A DNA stretch of 64,000 bases from assembly GCA_023014365.1 (NCBI GenBank), contig JAEBUN010000012.1:744001-808000 (forward strand), given 5' to 3'. The notes below the pieces were generated by a model that was given only the letters and a program-made list of their open reading frames with translations, had not been told where the DNA came from and did no database searches. The position numbers and the translations under genes are program-made. Every line of letters starts with the position of its first letter. Within the stretch, counting starts at the first letter, position 1. The DNA comes from Lepiota brunneoincarnata. Taxonomy: Eukaryota; Basidiomycota; Agaricomycetes; Agaricales; Agaricaceae. Shown piece by piece: positions 10,251 to 21,401 of the stretch.

Positions 10251-10850
10251 GGTGTGGTGGGAGTAGCTGCAGATGAACTTCCAGTAGAAGTTACAGAATC
10301 TGATGAATTTCCAAATGTGTTAGACTGTTTTTGGCACTGGCCAGTCTTCTATTCCCTTAAGTTTTCCAGGATCCATCTTGATTTCATTAGGTGTGATGAT
10401 CATGCCTAGATATTCAAGTCGTTGTTTGTTGAACTTGCATTTCTCCATTTTGAGGTATCGGTTATTCTCCTGCAGGATTTGCAGTACTTTTTCTGTAAGT
10501 TGGTTGGTTTCTTCCTGGGTTTTACTGTAGATTAGGATATCATCCATATAGATGATGATTCCTCCTTTCTCCATTATTTCAGAGAATAGCATGTCCATCA
10601 TATGTTGGAACGTTGCGGGACTGTTGCAAAGTCCGAAAAACATCACAGTTGGTTTGAAAAGACCTATAGGAGTCTTGAATGCTGCTTTCCATTGATTGCC
10701 ATCTTTGATTCTGATGTTATTGTATCCTAGGTGAACATCAAGCTTAGTGAAATACTTAGCTCCTTTGAGTTTATCCATGGTAGAGGAAATCATGGGGATT
10801 GGGTAGGCATTTTTGACAGTGTGATCGTTTAGATAATGATAGTCTTGCCA
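10251..10850 (-). pseudogene. Element B reverse transcriptase
   Basis: Minus-strand frame with [27 protein letters not shown] and the catalytic YMDD in [15 protein letters not shown] (near 10540). It ends at VRHIWKFIRFCNFYWKF-type sequence with a TAG/TAA near 10320. The palm motifs are intact but the N-terminal part is missing: protease sequence runs directly into [16 protein letters not shown], so about 50 codons including MASPFFFV are disturbed. Confidence 0.85.
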
Positions 10851-11470
10851 GGGTTGGAGGTCTCCTCCTTTCTTGGCAACAAAGAAGAATGGGGGAGCAT
10901 TGTGGCATGTGTTGCTTTGGCATTTACTTCTAATGGGGTTAGAAGCATCAGGTTCATTTCTCTTTCTAAAGAGAAAGTGTCAAAGTCAACATTTGACAAG
11001 TTGACATATTCTTCTGGGTTGTCTTTAGGTTGAGAAGTTTTTCCTACCATAATGTTCATGGCAATGGAGTTGAGTTTGACAGGTTGTTGTTGGGTTCTGA
11101 GGAGTTTGGAAAAATCTTGGTGATTGATTTGGGGTTTCCAAGAGAATGTCTTGGTTTTCCAGTTGATGTTGGGGTTGTACTGTTCCAACCAGGGAAATCC
11201 GATGATGAGATCTTTCTCACCAGTGTTTGTGACATATGCTTCTAGCATACAATCTCTTCCATCAATGATGGTTCTGATTATGATATATTCATGGATTTTG
11301 CCATGTTGATTGTCAGTTCTGTCAACGTTGCTGAGAGGGATTGGTTGGTCCAGCTGTTTGGTTTGATAACCATGTCATTCAATGACTTTGTGGGAGATAA
11401 AGTTCCCTTGGGCTCCTGAGTCTATCAGGGCAGTGATGGCCACGGGTTTTGATGTCCATTCACTCCAAAT
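10851..11470 (-). pseudogene. Element B protease region
   Basis: A retropepsin-like region near 11380-11440 (DSGAQGNFIS), then DLIIGFPWLEQYNP and the linker LNSIAMNIMVGKTS. A stop follows KVIE (GYQTKQL downstream). About 90% like the corresponding regions of elements C (46192-46812) and E (47586-48000) by eye. Confidence 0.8.
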
Positions 11471-12265
11471 CTTGATGGGTAGGAAAAGGGATCATTTATT
11501 TGGGGAAAGTCATAATTGTACAGAGTTTATTGAGAAAATGTCCTTCTGGGAGTGAGAGTAAGAAATGTCCTTCTGAGTTCTGGAATGTGCAGGGGCACAT
11601 CAATCAACAGTGTTCCTTTTTAAAAATCCTGGAATGGACACATCTCTGGATCCTTGGCTAGCACAGAGTGGAGTTCTTGTTGTAATTCAGGATCAAGTTC
11701 ATCAACCATTTGGCACATTTGGGATGCGACTTCTGCAACAGCAAGGGAATACTTGCATTGTTGGGGTTTAAAGCCAGGGTTAGGCTTATTTCCTTAGAAG
11801 GGAGGACAGTTTGGATTTCTGGCCGGGCTGCAGCAGATTGGTACACATTCCTGGGAAGCATCTGGCAGGTGGTGAATGTGGGCATTTACTAACCCAATGA
11901 TCATTTGCTCCACATTGGAAGCATTCTTGCTTCTGATAAGCCTTCATTTGTTGTTCTGTGACAACTGCATCTATCTCCAATGGTTCTTGTGCAGAGTCTT
12001 CTTCAGTGTGTTCCAGTTGTGGGATTTCAGGGTAAGGATCTTCATATCCTTCTTCTACTATGGCATGGTCTATTTCCATGGTGTGTGGGTCTTGTGGTGT
12101 GAAACATGGAGCATTGCTCCTTTGGTAAAACTGTGCATAGGGCACATTGTTGTTTGGGTGGCTTGGTCCACAGTTAGGTTGGTATTGGTTCCTTTGAGGG
12201 AACATGTTTCTGGGGGTGCTGTCCAGGGCATTGATACAACAGAAGTTGTCATTGAGTTTGTTTGC
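11471..12265 (-). pseudogene. Element B gag C-terminal part with zinc knuckle
   Basis: The minus strand reads MFPQRNQYQPNCGP, an acidic linker (EEGYEDPYPEIPQLE) and a CCHC knuckle CFQCGANDHWVSKC (about 11890-11935), then decays through a frameshift near 11790. It corresponds to 48174-49571 of element E, which lacks the second Cys. Confidence 0.8.
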
Positions 12266-13071
12266 TCAGGTATACCAAGCAGTGATAGTTGTCAGTGGGT
12301 TTTCCAATTCATCAATCTTTATTGCGATTCTGCGATTGATTGCTTTTTGATATAGATCAATGAGGGCATGATCTTCAGTAAGTCCAGACTGGTGGATGAG
12401 TTCTTTAAACTGAGCATTGAATTCAGTCATTGGTTTGCCTGCTTGATGCAGGGTCTGAAGTTTGGTATGTGCATATGCATGTTCATCTGCTGGGGTGAAG
12501 TCAGTTCTGAGTTGGGTGGTGAAGTTGTCCCAAGTTTCCATGGCTATGGATTGTCCAGCCTGGGTTTGGGCATTCCCCTTGTGGAGGTATTGTCTGGCCC
12601 ATGCTCAGGCATCTCCTGATTGCATCATTGATAAAACAAACAGGGTTTGGGTGAGGTCAGTGTTGTAGGTGGTCACATTGGCAAGCATGTAAACTTCACA
12701 TTGGAAGATCCAATCTTCAAAGAGTCTTCTGGTTCCATCAAAGGCGATGGGTTTGAGGAGTCCTAACTCCTTTGGGGTTTGTGCAGCAGCCATTTGTAAT
12801 TGTCCTGGTGGTGGTGATAGTGGAGGTGGCATGGGTGGTGCTGGTAGGGCTAAGGGTTGTTTATCAGGTTCTGATTCATTATTGTCTGTGATGTAGACAT
12901 CCAAGTCATTGTCTGGGATTTTTCCTGGGTTGAGTTCAACAAAAACAAAGGCTTCATGTCTTGAGAGAAGGTTTTCTTTGGAACCTGTGAGTTCTCTTGG
13001 TTGTTGTACAGCTCATTGGAGTTGTTTAAGTTCTTGTTCAGAGAGTTGGTCTGCAATGATATCGTGTTTTT
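12266..13071 (-). pseudogene. Element B gag, central part
   Basis: The minus strand shows LLKPIAFDGTRRLFEDWIFQCEVYML and LRTDFTPADEHAYAHTKLQTL...FNAQFKELIHQSGLTEDHALI, the conserved helical gag domain of this family. In-frame stops (after QSGDA, WYT and in ELKQLQ-AVQQ) replace CGA, CAA or CAG codons. It joins the N-terminal piece at 13403-13619 once the solo LTR is removed. Confidence 0.85.
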
Positions 13072-13397
13072 TGTCAGGGGAAGTAAGAGCACTGGAACCA
13101 AGTTGATATTCGGGTGGTGAATACAATCAACACCCACACTACTTACATATATACATAGAGGTCTGCGCACAGACCGGGTAGCCAAACACTATGTAGCTAC
13201 TAGAATATAATGTATGCAAACAATATACAAACAACATTAGTTGTACATAGATCAGACTTGGGGATGGGGGTGGCCAAAGGCTGAGGCCAGGCTTAGGCAT
13301 CAGGCATCAGGCTAGAGAGGCCGAGCCTGGACACCCAACCACAGACCCCTAGACATACCTTGCATAAGGGGGTGCACATAATGCTAGTCCCCTTACA
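13072..13397 (-). mobile_element. Solo LTR (326 bp) in element B gag
   Basis: On the plus strand it starts TGTCAGGGG and ends CCCCTTACA, with the target duplication TTTTT (13067-13071 and 13398-13402). On the minus strand it reads TGTAAGGGG...CCCCTGACA, the same ends as the solo LTR at 52044-52342, including the internal AACTTGGTTCCAG. A truncated copy of the same insertion, at the same gag position, is at 46813-46970. Confidence 0.9.
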
Positions 13398-13402
13398 TTT
13401 TT

Positions 13403-13619
13403 CTTGTTCTTTGCATTGTCTTTGTCTTTTGGCTAATGTGGTGGAGACACTTAATGAAGTTGGGGTTCTTGTGACAATTTGGGTAGATGTTGATGCACAT
13501 GGAGTTGGTGAATCAAATGGGGATGGAGGATAGAATGGCAATGGAGTTTGTGTGGGTGTGGGATTTCTTCTTGGATCAGGGTTTGGGATTCCTGGTCCTG
13601 AGATTCTGGTTCTTGATTT
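13403..13619 (-). pseudogene. Element B gag, N-terminal piece
   Basis: The minus strand reads SRTRISGPGIPNPDPRRNPTP..., matching the gag N-terminus of element E (KLRNRISGPGIQNPD at about 50860-50910). Unlike E, the frame runs straight into the LTR (MLLKSKPLTQVT is LTR-encoded) with no leader. Confidence 0.8.
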
Positions 13620-14004
13620 TGTTACCTGGGTTAGGGGTTTGCTCTTGAGTAGCATGGAGTTCAACACAGGATGTCTATACAGACTTGGTCCTGTCCTACT
13701 AGGTGTGACTTGGAGACAACAGAGCACTACAGTCCAGCCAGTTTAGAGGCAAAGAGTTATAGGAGGCAAGAACTTTATAACACTAAGATAAGGATACAAG
13801 GTAATGTACTGTATCCTTATATACTTCTAAGTGTGGCTATACTCCTACTATAATAGTCCAGACCAGTGTAACTATGAGTCAGAGATAAGGAACATGAGGT
13901 ATAAACTAAGAATAGTCCTTCTGATGTACACTACTGATGGTTTCATAGTGACATGGGAATGTAGACTAAAAATAACTGTCCTTCTGATAAGACTTCTGAT
14001 AACA
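13620..14004 (-). repeat. B/C/E-family LTR bordering element B
   Basis: 385 bp; minus strand TGTTATC...GGTAACA. It carries the family promoter (TATATAA near 13815-13825, minus) and the R-start sequence ATCTTAGTGTT (near 13780). It directly abuts gag on one side and the third ORF of element F on the other; the flanking 5-mers (GATTT and TTAGG) do not match. It is either the 5' LTR of B or the shared LTR of a tandem pair. Confidence 0.8.
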
Positions 14005-14818
14005 TTAGGTCCATTTCTAGAGTTGTTTTCCATTACAACTCATTAGTTTCCTTCTTCTGGGTATTTGGCTAGGTAATCTGGTTTGTAGTAATCAACTTGA
14101 GGTTGGTTGGTGGAGTCTGGTCAAGGGGGAATGATGGGAGAAAAGGTGGGGGTAGGAGTTCTGTGGAGATCGAGTATGGTGGCAGTTTCTGGGGAAGAGG
14201 GTTGTCCTGGATAGAAAATGTCATATAGGAGGTGTCTGAATTGAGGGCTTTCTATCCTTTCCTCTGGTGGGGTGGTTGGGTCTTCTTCAGAAGTAACCAC
14301 ATGGTTCTCCTGTAATGTTTGATTCAGCAACCTCATTGTAGCATTCCTCATAGTAGTCATCATTGGTAAGGTTGATGTATTGACTATGAGTCATGGGAGT
14401 GGTTGAGGGATGGGTTGCTGAATTTCTGGAGTAGGGGGTGTGTCGGGTCTTCTGAGCTGGACATTCAGTCTGTTTATGTCAGGGTTGGAAAACTGCACAG
14501 TGGGGGCATTGGTACTTGATACAGTCATAAGAGTAATGCCCTGGGGCATATTGGGGGCAGTCCATGGCCCAGTGTCTGGTATGTCTGCATTGGATGCAGA
14601 CTGATCTGTTGGTGGTTTGGGGGTTGGTTCGTGAGTGAACGGGATTGGGGGAGTTCCAAACTGGGATGTGATTATTGGTGATGGTGTGGGTGGTGTTCCC
14701 ATTGGGGGTGAGATGTCTGAAAGGGTTTCTGAGATTGGCGGGCTTCTTTCCCTTATTGGGAGTGGTGGTGGTGATAGTGGTGGGGGTTGTCATGGCAATG
14801 GGGATGATGGTTGTGGTC
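14005..14818 (-). pseudogene. Third ORF of a minus-strand Gypsy element (F)
   Basis: Minus-strand frames 14793-14479 and 14363-14121, with an out-of-frame link, encode a Thr/Pro-rich N-terminus, a CX2CX4HX4C knuckle (CIQCRHTRHWAMDC, about 14575-14620), APGHY, and a second Cys pair (CPHC), then an acidic helical part and a C-terminus YYKPDYLAKYPEEGN ending near 14048. Layout and the AP[GS]HY motif match the third ORFs of A and D2. Pol of this element is absent; the fragment abuts D1 at 14818/14819. Confidence 0.6.
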
Positions 14819-15803
14819 CAACATCTATAACACCGATGACAAGAAGATTGTATTCTTCTTATCCCTGCTCAAAACCGGCAAAGCCAGCAACTGGAAAAAC
14901 CAGTACTTTCAGTCGAAGCAAGTATGGGGAGAATTCACCCCTGGATCTTATGACGAACTTGTTGAAGAATTCACCGAAGCATTCTCACCCGTCGACATCC
15001 CTTCCCAAGCATTCCACAATCTAAACACCCTCCATCAAGGATCTCGCAACGTCGAAGATGTTATCGCAGAGTTCAAAACTCTCGTCCACCATTCAGGACT
15101 CACTGAAAATTGCACCCTCATAGAAAAATTCCAAAACGTTATCAACTGGAACCTCACCTACAAAATCCTCACCAATCCGAACCCACCCAACACCATAAAC
15201 AAATGGTATTGCCGCGCTATCCAGATCGACCATAACTGGTGCACCGCCTCCACAATCCTCAGACTGCATCCAGGATTCTGTCCATGTCCCACTCCTGCTA
15301 ATAATTACCACCATATGCAACAACCATATCGCCGACAGCAACAACAATCATCCTACACTGGACCAAACCGCCATTATCAATTCCGCCCATCGTGTGATCC
15401 AAATGCTATGGAGATCGACAACACGTACCTTAATGAAGGTCCCAAATATTACCCTTCTTTTAATATCCCCGGTGATCTGCACCCCAATCAAGAAGAAGTC
15501 GAAGAAGATCAACTGGATCATTTCCCCCACAATGATGACATCAATATCAATGCTGTCTTTACACCCGAAGAGAAACACACCTACGAGAAAGGCTTGTGTT
15601 TCTGCTGCTTCAAACCTGGCCACATCTCCCGCATCTGTCCCAACGTCGCCCAACCACAACCAAAAATCGATAAAGCAACCAACATACAAAACACTTCCCT
15701 TAAAATCCATTCTATAATCGAATCTATTCCCGAAACTGAAGCCATTGAAGTCTACGAGACTTGGTCCAAAGACCCAACTATGCAGCTGTTCGCAAATTTT
15801 TAA
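14819..15803 (+). pseudogene. Element D1 gag (5'-truncated)
   Basis: Open frame homologous to D2 gag from NIYNTDDKKIVFFLSLL onward; about 190 N-terminal codons are missing at the junction with element F. It includes the helical gag domain (GSRNVEDVIAEFKTLVHHSGL) and a knuckle CFCCFKPGHISRIC (about 15595-15640). Many Arg codons of D2 are Cys, His or Trp here (for example NWNLTYK against NRNLAYK), a CpG-decay pattern. It ends at 15803 with TAA. Confidence 0.85.
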
Positions 15804-16500
15804 TTCAGAGGTTCTGTTTGACGCCAGCCCCTCCCAGTTCCCCTCTCTCTTGTAATGTTGTAACTCTCACATCTACCTCAAACAATAAATCCATATATCT
15901 TCCTTTAAAGGTGCAGAGCCTGAGAGAACAGAAAGATGTCCCACTTATCGCCCTCCTTGACTCTGGAGCTCAAGGAAATTTCATATCTGACAACTTTGTC
16001 ACCGAGCACTGTCTATGGAAGCAAGCACTTCCCTGAGCAATCAACATGCGTAATTTCAACAGATCAGACAACCTAAATGGAATGATCACTCATTATTCTA
16101 CCTTCCGAACAATAATCGATGGTCGATTAACTCCTATCACTGCCTACAGTCACAGCAACAGGATTGAAACCAATGGTCCTTGGTTTCCCATGGCTTAACA
16201 AAGTCAACCCGAAGATCGATTGGAAATGCTGCACGTTCCAATGGAGAAAAGAGAAGAAGTGCAACCATCACCCCAAATACTTAATGTACAACAACTGCCC
16301 AATCGATATTGCTACCCTCGCTATGGACTGATTAAACACATTCGACCCTGAAGGAAAGTTTTCCTACACCCCGCATGAACCAATCTATGAACCTCTCCTC
16401 AATGAGGACTATGAAGAGTTCTCTCTAGAGTCCGAGATGCGTCAGATCATCAGTACGCCCATTGAACTCGCTCACGTCGAGCTTGAGATCAATTGAACCA
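15804..16500 (+). pseudogene. Element D1 protease region
   Basis: DVPLIALLDSGAQGNFIS at about 15935-15985 is the retropepsin active site. Stops follow at ALP-AIN (TGA where D2 has CGA), at AMD-LNTF (TGA, shared with D2) and near 16494. A frameshift lies near 16145-16150 (TAYSHSNRIETNG against TAYVTATGLKPM in D2). Confidence 0.85.
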
Positions 16501-17489
16501 GTCAGGCTACAGAACTTGCAATTAAACATGGAGACAAAAAGGTCGATGACCCCGTCATTAAAGTTCCCTGCCAATTCCACCGATGGTTGAGTTGTTTCAG
16601 CAAGAAAGCTGCTGAACGATTCCCTCCCTGACAATCCTATGACCATGCTATAGAGTTAAAACCCGAATTCAAACCTGTCGCAATGAAAGCTTACAAGCTT
16701 TCTCCAAACCAGGACGACTCCTTGAAGGAGTTCATTTCTGACAACCTCTGTAAAGGTTATATCTGCCCATCAAAATCCCTGATGGCATCCCCGTTCTTTT
16801 TTGTCAATAAAAAGGATGGCTCGCTATGCCCCTGTCAAGACTACTGCTATGTCAATAAGCATACAGTCAAAAATGCATACCAAATCCCGATGGTTACCGA
16901 GATTATGGATAAGCTCAAAGGAGCCCATATATTTTCCAAACTTGATGTCCATGCCGGATACAACAACATTCATATCAAGAAAGGAGATGAATGGAAAGGT
17001 GCATTTAACACCCCACTTGGATTATTCGAACTGACCGTCATGTTCTTTGGAATGTGTAACTCCCCTGCAACTTTCCAGGCATTCATGGATGACATCTTGG
17101 TGTCCCCAATCCGCAAAGGAGGAATCATCATTTACATGGACGATATACTCATCTTCGCCTGCAACCAGGAAGAACATAACCGCATTATGGAAGAAGTTTT
17201 TGAGTGTTTGGCCCTGAACAACATCTATCTCAAGACCAAGAAATGCGAATTCTACCACAATCACATGGAATACCTTGGAATGATCATCACACCCAACAAA
17301 ATTGAGATGGATCCTGTCAAACTAGCCAGAATTGCCCAATGGCCCATACCGAAATGTACCAAAGACATCCATAAATTTATAGGATTCTGTAATTTCTACT
17401 GGAAGTTTATCCACGGCTATTCCGCTATCGCCCAACCCCTTAATGCCCTCATGTCGACCAAGCGACTATTTGAGTGGACCAACAAATGA
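16501..17489 (+). pseudogene. Element D1 reverse transcriptase
   Basis: Open from about 16630 to 17489 with [40 protein letters not shown] and the catalytic YMDD ([11 protein letters not shown], about 17130-17160). Arg positions conserved in D2 are changed through CpG mutation (QDYCYVN against QDYRYVN; NFYWKF against NFYRKF). At 17487 the frame ends and about 75 nt present in D2 (LFDALKLRFSKQPVL) are deleted. Confidence 0.9.
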
Positions 17490-17890
17490 TGCCCGACCAA
17501 TCAAAACCGTTCAAAATCGAATGCGACGCCTCGAAATATGCTACTGGAGCTGTACTTTATCAAACTAACATTAATAATCAACATCACCCTGTGGCTTTCC
17601 TATCGAAAACCCTCACACCTGCCAAACGAAACTACAATATTCATGACTGCAAATTACTTGCCATTATCCACGCCCTCGGAGAATGGCATCATTATCTGGA
17701 AGGAGGACCCTTCCCCATTAAAGTTCATACCGATCACCAAAATCTCACTTACTGGAAGAAACTGCAGGACATAAACTGACGTCAGGCCTGCTGGCATCAA
17801 TTCCTCTCCCACTTCAATCTCCAAATCGAGCATGTACCTGGTACAAAGATACCTGCCACCGACACCCTCTCCCGACATCCTGATCATATT
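17490..17890 (+). pseudogene. Element D1 RNase H
   Basis: FKIECDASKYATGAVLYQ, CKLLAIIHALGEW and THQNLTYW-type sequence ([12 protein letters not shown]) show the catalytic Asp, Glu and Asp. A TGA at 17778 replaces Arg of INRRQA. It ends around HVPGTKIPATDTLS. Confidence 0.85.
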
Positions 17891-18990
17891 CCCGATGAAG
17901 ACAAAGACAACAAATCTGTAACGGTATTACCTGAAACCATATTCATCAACACCATCAATCAAGAAACCTGTGATGATATACTCCGCCACAATAATTACGA
18001 CCCACATACCACCAAACAGATCACCGCTCTCATGACCGCCCCATACATTCCAACGGATTCCTGATATTTGGTAACTTGAACCCCAAAAGGTCTTATTGTT
18101 ACCTATGATGGTAGAACTGTCCCACCTGAAAACCTCAAACTCCGCTGACACATCATACGGAAATATCATAATTCCCCCACCGCAGGTCACCCCGGTATTG
18201 ATCCAACCCTTCATGCATTAGAGCATGATTTCTACTGGCCTGGTATGGCCAGTTTCACATGTGATTATGTCAAAGGATGCACCGACTGTCAACAGTTTAA
18301 AATTAACTGTCACCCTGCCAAGCCTGCCTTTACCCCTATCCCAGCACCCAAGTTGAACTGCCTGTTTGCTCAGATTGCAATGGATCTCATCACCAACCTT
18401 CCTCCCTCTGCAGGTTTTGACTCGATTCTGTCCATTGTGGACCATGGACTCTTGAAGGGGGTAATTCTCACTGCTACCAACAAAACTGCGACTGCCAATG
18501 ACATCGCTGATATCATTCTAAATAAAGTCTACCCATGCTATGGCCTACCCAAACGTATCATATCCGACTGCAACCCACGCTTCACCGCACATTCATTCCA
18601 GAAATTGTTAGAATGACTTGAAATAACCCCTGCAATGACCACAGCCTACCACCCTGAAGCAGATGGAGCAACCAAACGTTCTCACCAGGAAACCCAAGCA
18701 TATCTCTCCATTTTCTGCTCGCATCACCCCGAAAATTGGTTACAAGCCCTCCCTCTTCTTGAATTTGCCTACAATAGCCAACCACATGCCCTACGAAAGC
18801 AAATGCCATTCGAAATTATTATGGGAATACAACCAAAAGCACTTCCCACCATCCTCCTTGAAACCAAATCTCCCACTGTCAACAACCGCATGGAACTAAT
18901 TGACCTATACTGCCAAAACGCTAAAACTGCACACAAGACCGCCATGAAACACATGGAAAACTGACATCAATCAAAGTTCACCCCGTTCCA
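17891..18990 (+). pseudogene. Element D1 integrase
   Basis: H2C2 domain (KYHNSPTAGHPGI...GCTDCQQFK, about 18160-18295), core with MDLITNLP, SDCNPRF (about 18565-18590) and DGATKRSHQE. Stops occur near 18062, 18147, 18614 and 18961, mostly TGA at former CGA. Residues at the second catalytic region are altered (SDCNPRF against SDRDPRF in D2), so the protein would be inactive even if read through. Confidence 0.88.
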
Positions 18991-19407
18991 CAAAAATCAA
19001 ATGGTTTGGCTCGACACCTGGAACTTAAATACCCCATATGTCACACACAAAATGGCCCCCAAACATCTCAGACCATTCTGTATCCTTGACGTTTTATCCC
19101 CTGTTTCATATCGACTTGAACTCCCCAAACATTGGGAAATCCACCCCGTATTCCACGCCCAACTCCTTATGCTGTATACTGAAACTGAAACGTATGGACC
19201 CAACTACGTTCGACCCCCATCCCTAACCATTGAAGGCGAAGAAGTGTACGAAATCGAAGCCATATTAAACCACTGAAAACGACGAAACCACCTTGAATAC
19301 CTAGTCAAATGGCTCGGATGGCCCAAATCCGAAAATACCTGGGAACCCGAATCTCATTTTAAATCAGTTCCTGATGAAATCAGACCTGAAACTCTGGATG
19401 GAAAAGT
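18991..19407 (+). pseudogene. Element D1 integrase C-terminus and chromodomain, truncated
   Basis: QMVWLDTWNLNTP...KMAPKHLRPF (GPF/Y-like position) leads to VYEIEAILNH, a TGA, then EYLVKWLGW and [10 protein letters not shown], a chromodomain. Homology with D2 stops at LDGK near 19405, where the Copia LTR begins. Confidence 0.85.
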
Positions 19408-19797
19408 TGTAGAACAATATAAGATATATTCAGTCGCGACGTGCAAGCTGACTATTTACCTGTAGAACAATATAAGATATACTACAAACAAGTTAGTACA
19501 GTAATTAGTAGTATGAATAAGGTACTCACTTCAGTCGCAACGTGCAAGCTGAAGTGCGACTACATATTGTTTGCTATTTATAAAATACTACGGTACACAC
19601 GCTTGTCCAAAGACAATAAGCACAATATCATGTAGATAACAGACAGAGCAAGACAGTAAAGGCATAGTAGAAGTGGTACAAACAGTAGAGACCGTGCAAA
19701 AGGAATGGAGCGCAGGATAGAGGACAAAAGCGGAGGGTGCGAAAGGAATGCCAGCGAAATGGAGATCGGAACTCAGCATGCGTTTGCAAGCCCGACA
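19408..19797 (-). repeat. Copia 3' LTR
   Basis: Minus-strand TGTCGGGC...TTCTACA, 390 bp, preceded on the minus strand by the purine run GAAGGGGAG. Inside, TGTAGAACAATATAAGATAT occurs at 19408 and again at 19461, and CAGTCGC(G/A)ACGTGCAAGCTGA occurs at about 19431 and 19533, so the outer edge is ambiguous by one 53-bp unit. Confidence 0.75.
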
Positions 19798-19804
19798 CTC
19801 CCCT

Positions 19805-21401
19805 TCAAACTGGAGCAAGTCCAAGTTCTCGTGCGAAATGCTTGACTTTCGGCGAGGGGAGCGCTTTGGTGAAGATGTTGGCTACCATGTCCTTAGTGGG
19901 GCAATAAACAAGCCGGATTTTGCCTTCTTTGACGATCCAGCGAATGAAATAATAGTGAACATCGATATGTTTCATTCGCACGTGGTACTGGTGGTCTTTA
20001 CTGAGTGCAATGGCGGATTGGTTGTCCGAAAAAATTGTGGTGGAGGGGACGGCAGTGTCGAAAATCTGTGAAATAAGCGAACAAAGCCACAGGGCTTCCT
20101 TTGAGGCGTGAGTAGCAGCTACGTACTCAGATTCTGCCGTGGATAAAGTGACAATTTCTTGTCGCTTGGCACTCCAAGAAATGGCCCCACCATTGACGAG
20201 GAACGCGTACCCGGAGGTAGCTTGGCGATCCTCTGCCATGTTGCCATCGGCATCAGCGTAGCCTTTGAGGCCTTCCCCAGTGCCTCTGTAAGTCAGCCAT
20301 AGGTCCTGTGTACCCTTCAGGTACCGAAAAACTCACCTAACCGCTTCCCAGTGCGCTTCTCCAGGGTTCTTCGTGAATTTCGAGAGAACTTGGACAGCAT
20401 ATGCTATATCCAGTTGCGTTCCGAGGGCGGCATACATAAGCATGCCAACGGCCTCTTGATAAGGCTTCCGGGCCATGCAAGCAATGTCCAAAGTTGTTTG
20501 AGGCGATTGCTCACTTGTTAGGCGGATGGCGGGATCCATGGGGGTGCTAACCGGTTTCTCGTTGTCGAAACCATAACATCTGAGCAAAGCATCGACGTAG
20601 GAACGTTGGGATAGCATGAGCTTACCCTGTTCCTTATCCCTCTTCACTTCGATTCCCAAGAGCCAGTGGATCTCTCCCAGATCCGTAATTTTGACAAATT
20701 TTCGCACTCCATCCTTCACCCAGTCAATCAGCAAAATAGTAGATGCGACGAGAGTACAGTCATCAACGTGCACCAGGATTATGGTGAGATCTGGCACCAC
20801 GATCTTGAAGAATACGCTCTGGTCAACCTCACAGCTGTGAAAAGCCCAGGTGATCGACCAAAATCTCGCATAAACGTTGGTACCATCGTCGGCTGGACTG
20901 CTTGAGACCGTAGAGGGTCTTCTTGAGGTGGCAAATGTGACGTGGGTGGGTGGTGGATGTGAAACTGGGTGGTTGCCACATGTAGATCGTCTCACCAGGG
21001 CCTAATTTCCCATTTAGGTACACACCCTTGATATCGATCTGATGGATCTCATAGTTACGAGCGGCGGCAATTGCTAGGACTGTCTGGATAGATGCAAGTC
21101 GTGCCACAGGTGCAAAAGTGTTGAAATAATTGACTCCAGGGACTTGAGAAAATCCTTGGGCGACGAGACGGGCCTTGTAACAGACAACATTGCCAGCAGC
21201 ATCCTTTTTAGCTTTAAAAACCCATTTCAAGCCGATGATGTTAGCTCCGATCGGTGGATCAACAAGTTCCCACGTTCCAGCATCACCCAACATGGCAAGT
21301 TCTTCCTCTATGGCCCTTTTCCACAACTCCCAGTCTGCTCGTTTCCTCGCTTCCTGCAGGCTCCCTGGCTCCAGGCCCTCTGTTTCCTCAATATCGGCCA
21401 C
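19805..21401 (-). pseudogene. Copia reverse transcriptase and RNase H
   Basis: Starts after a linker at DAGTWELVDPP; RT motifs IIGLKWVFKAK, YKARLVAQGF, FAPVARLASI, DIKGVYLNG and the catalytic HVDD in IILVHVDDCTL (about 20765-20800). RNase H shows YADADGN, STAESEYVA and KHIDVHYYFIR. Breaks: a frame change near 20830-20860 (HLGFSQL against WAFHSCEVDQS) and a TGA after AHWEAVR. The C-terminus GLAPV ends at 19805. Confidence 0.88.
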
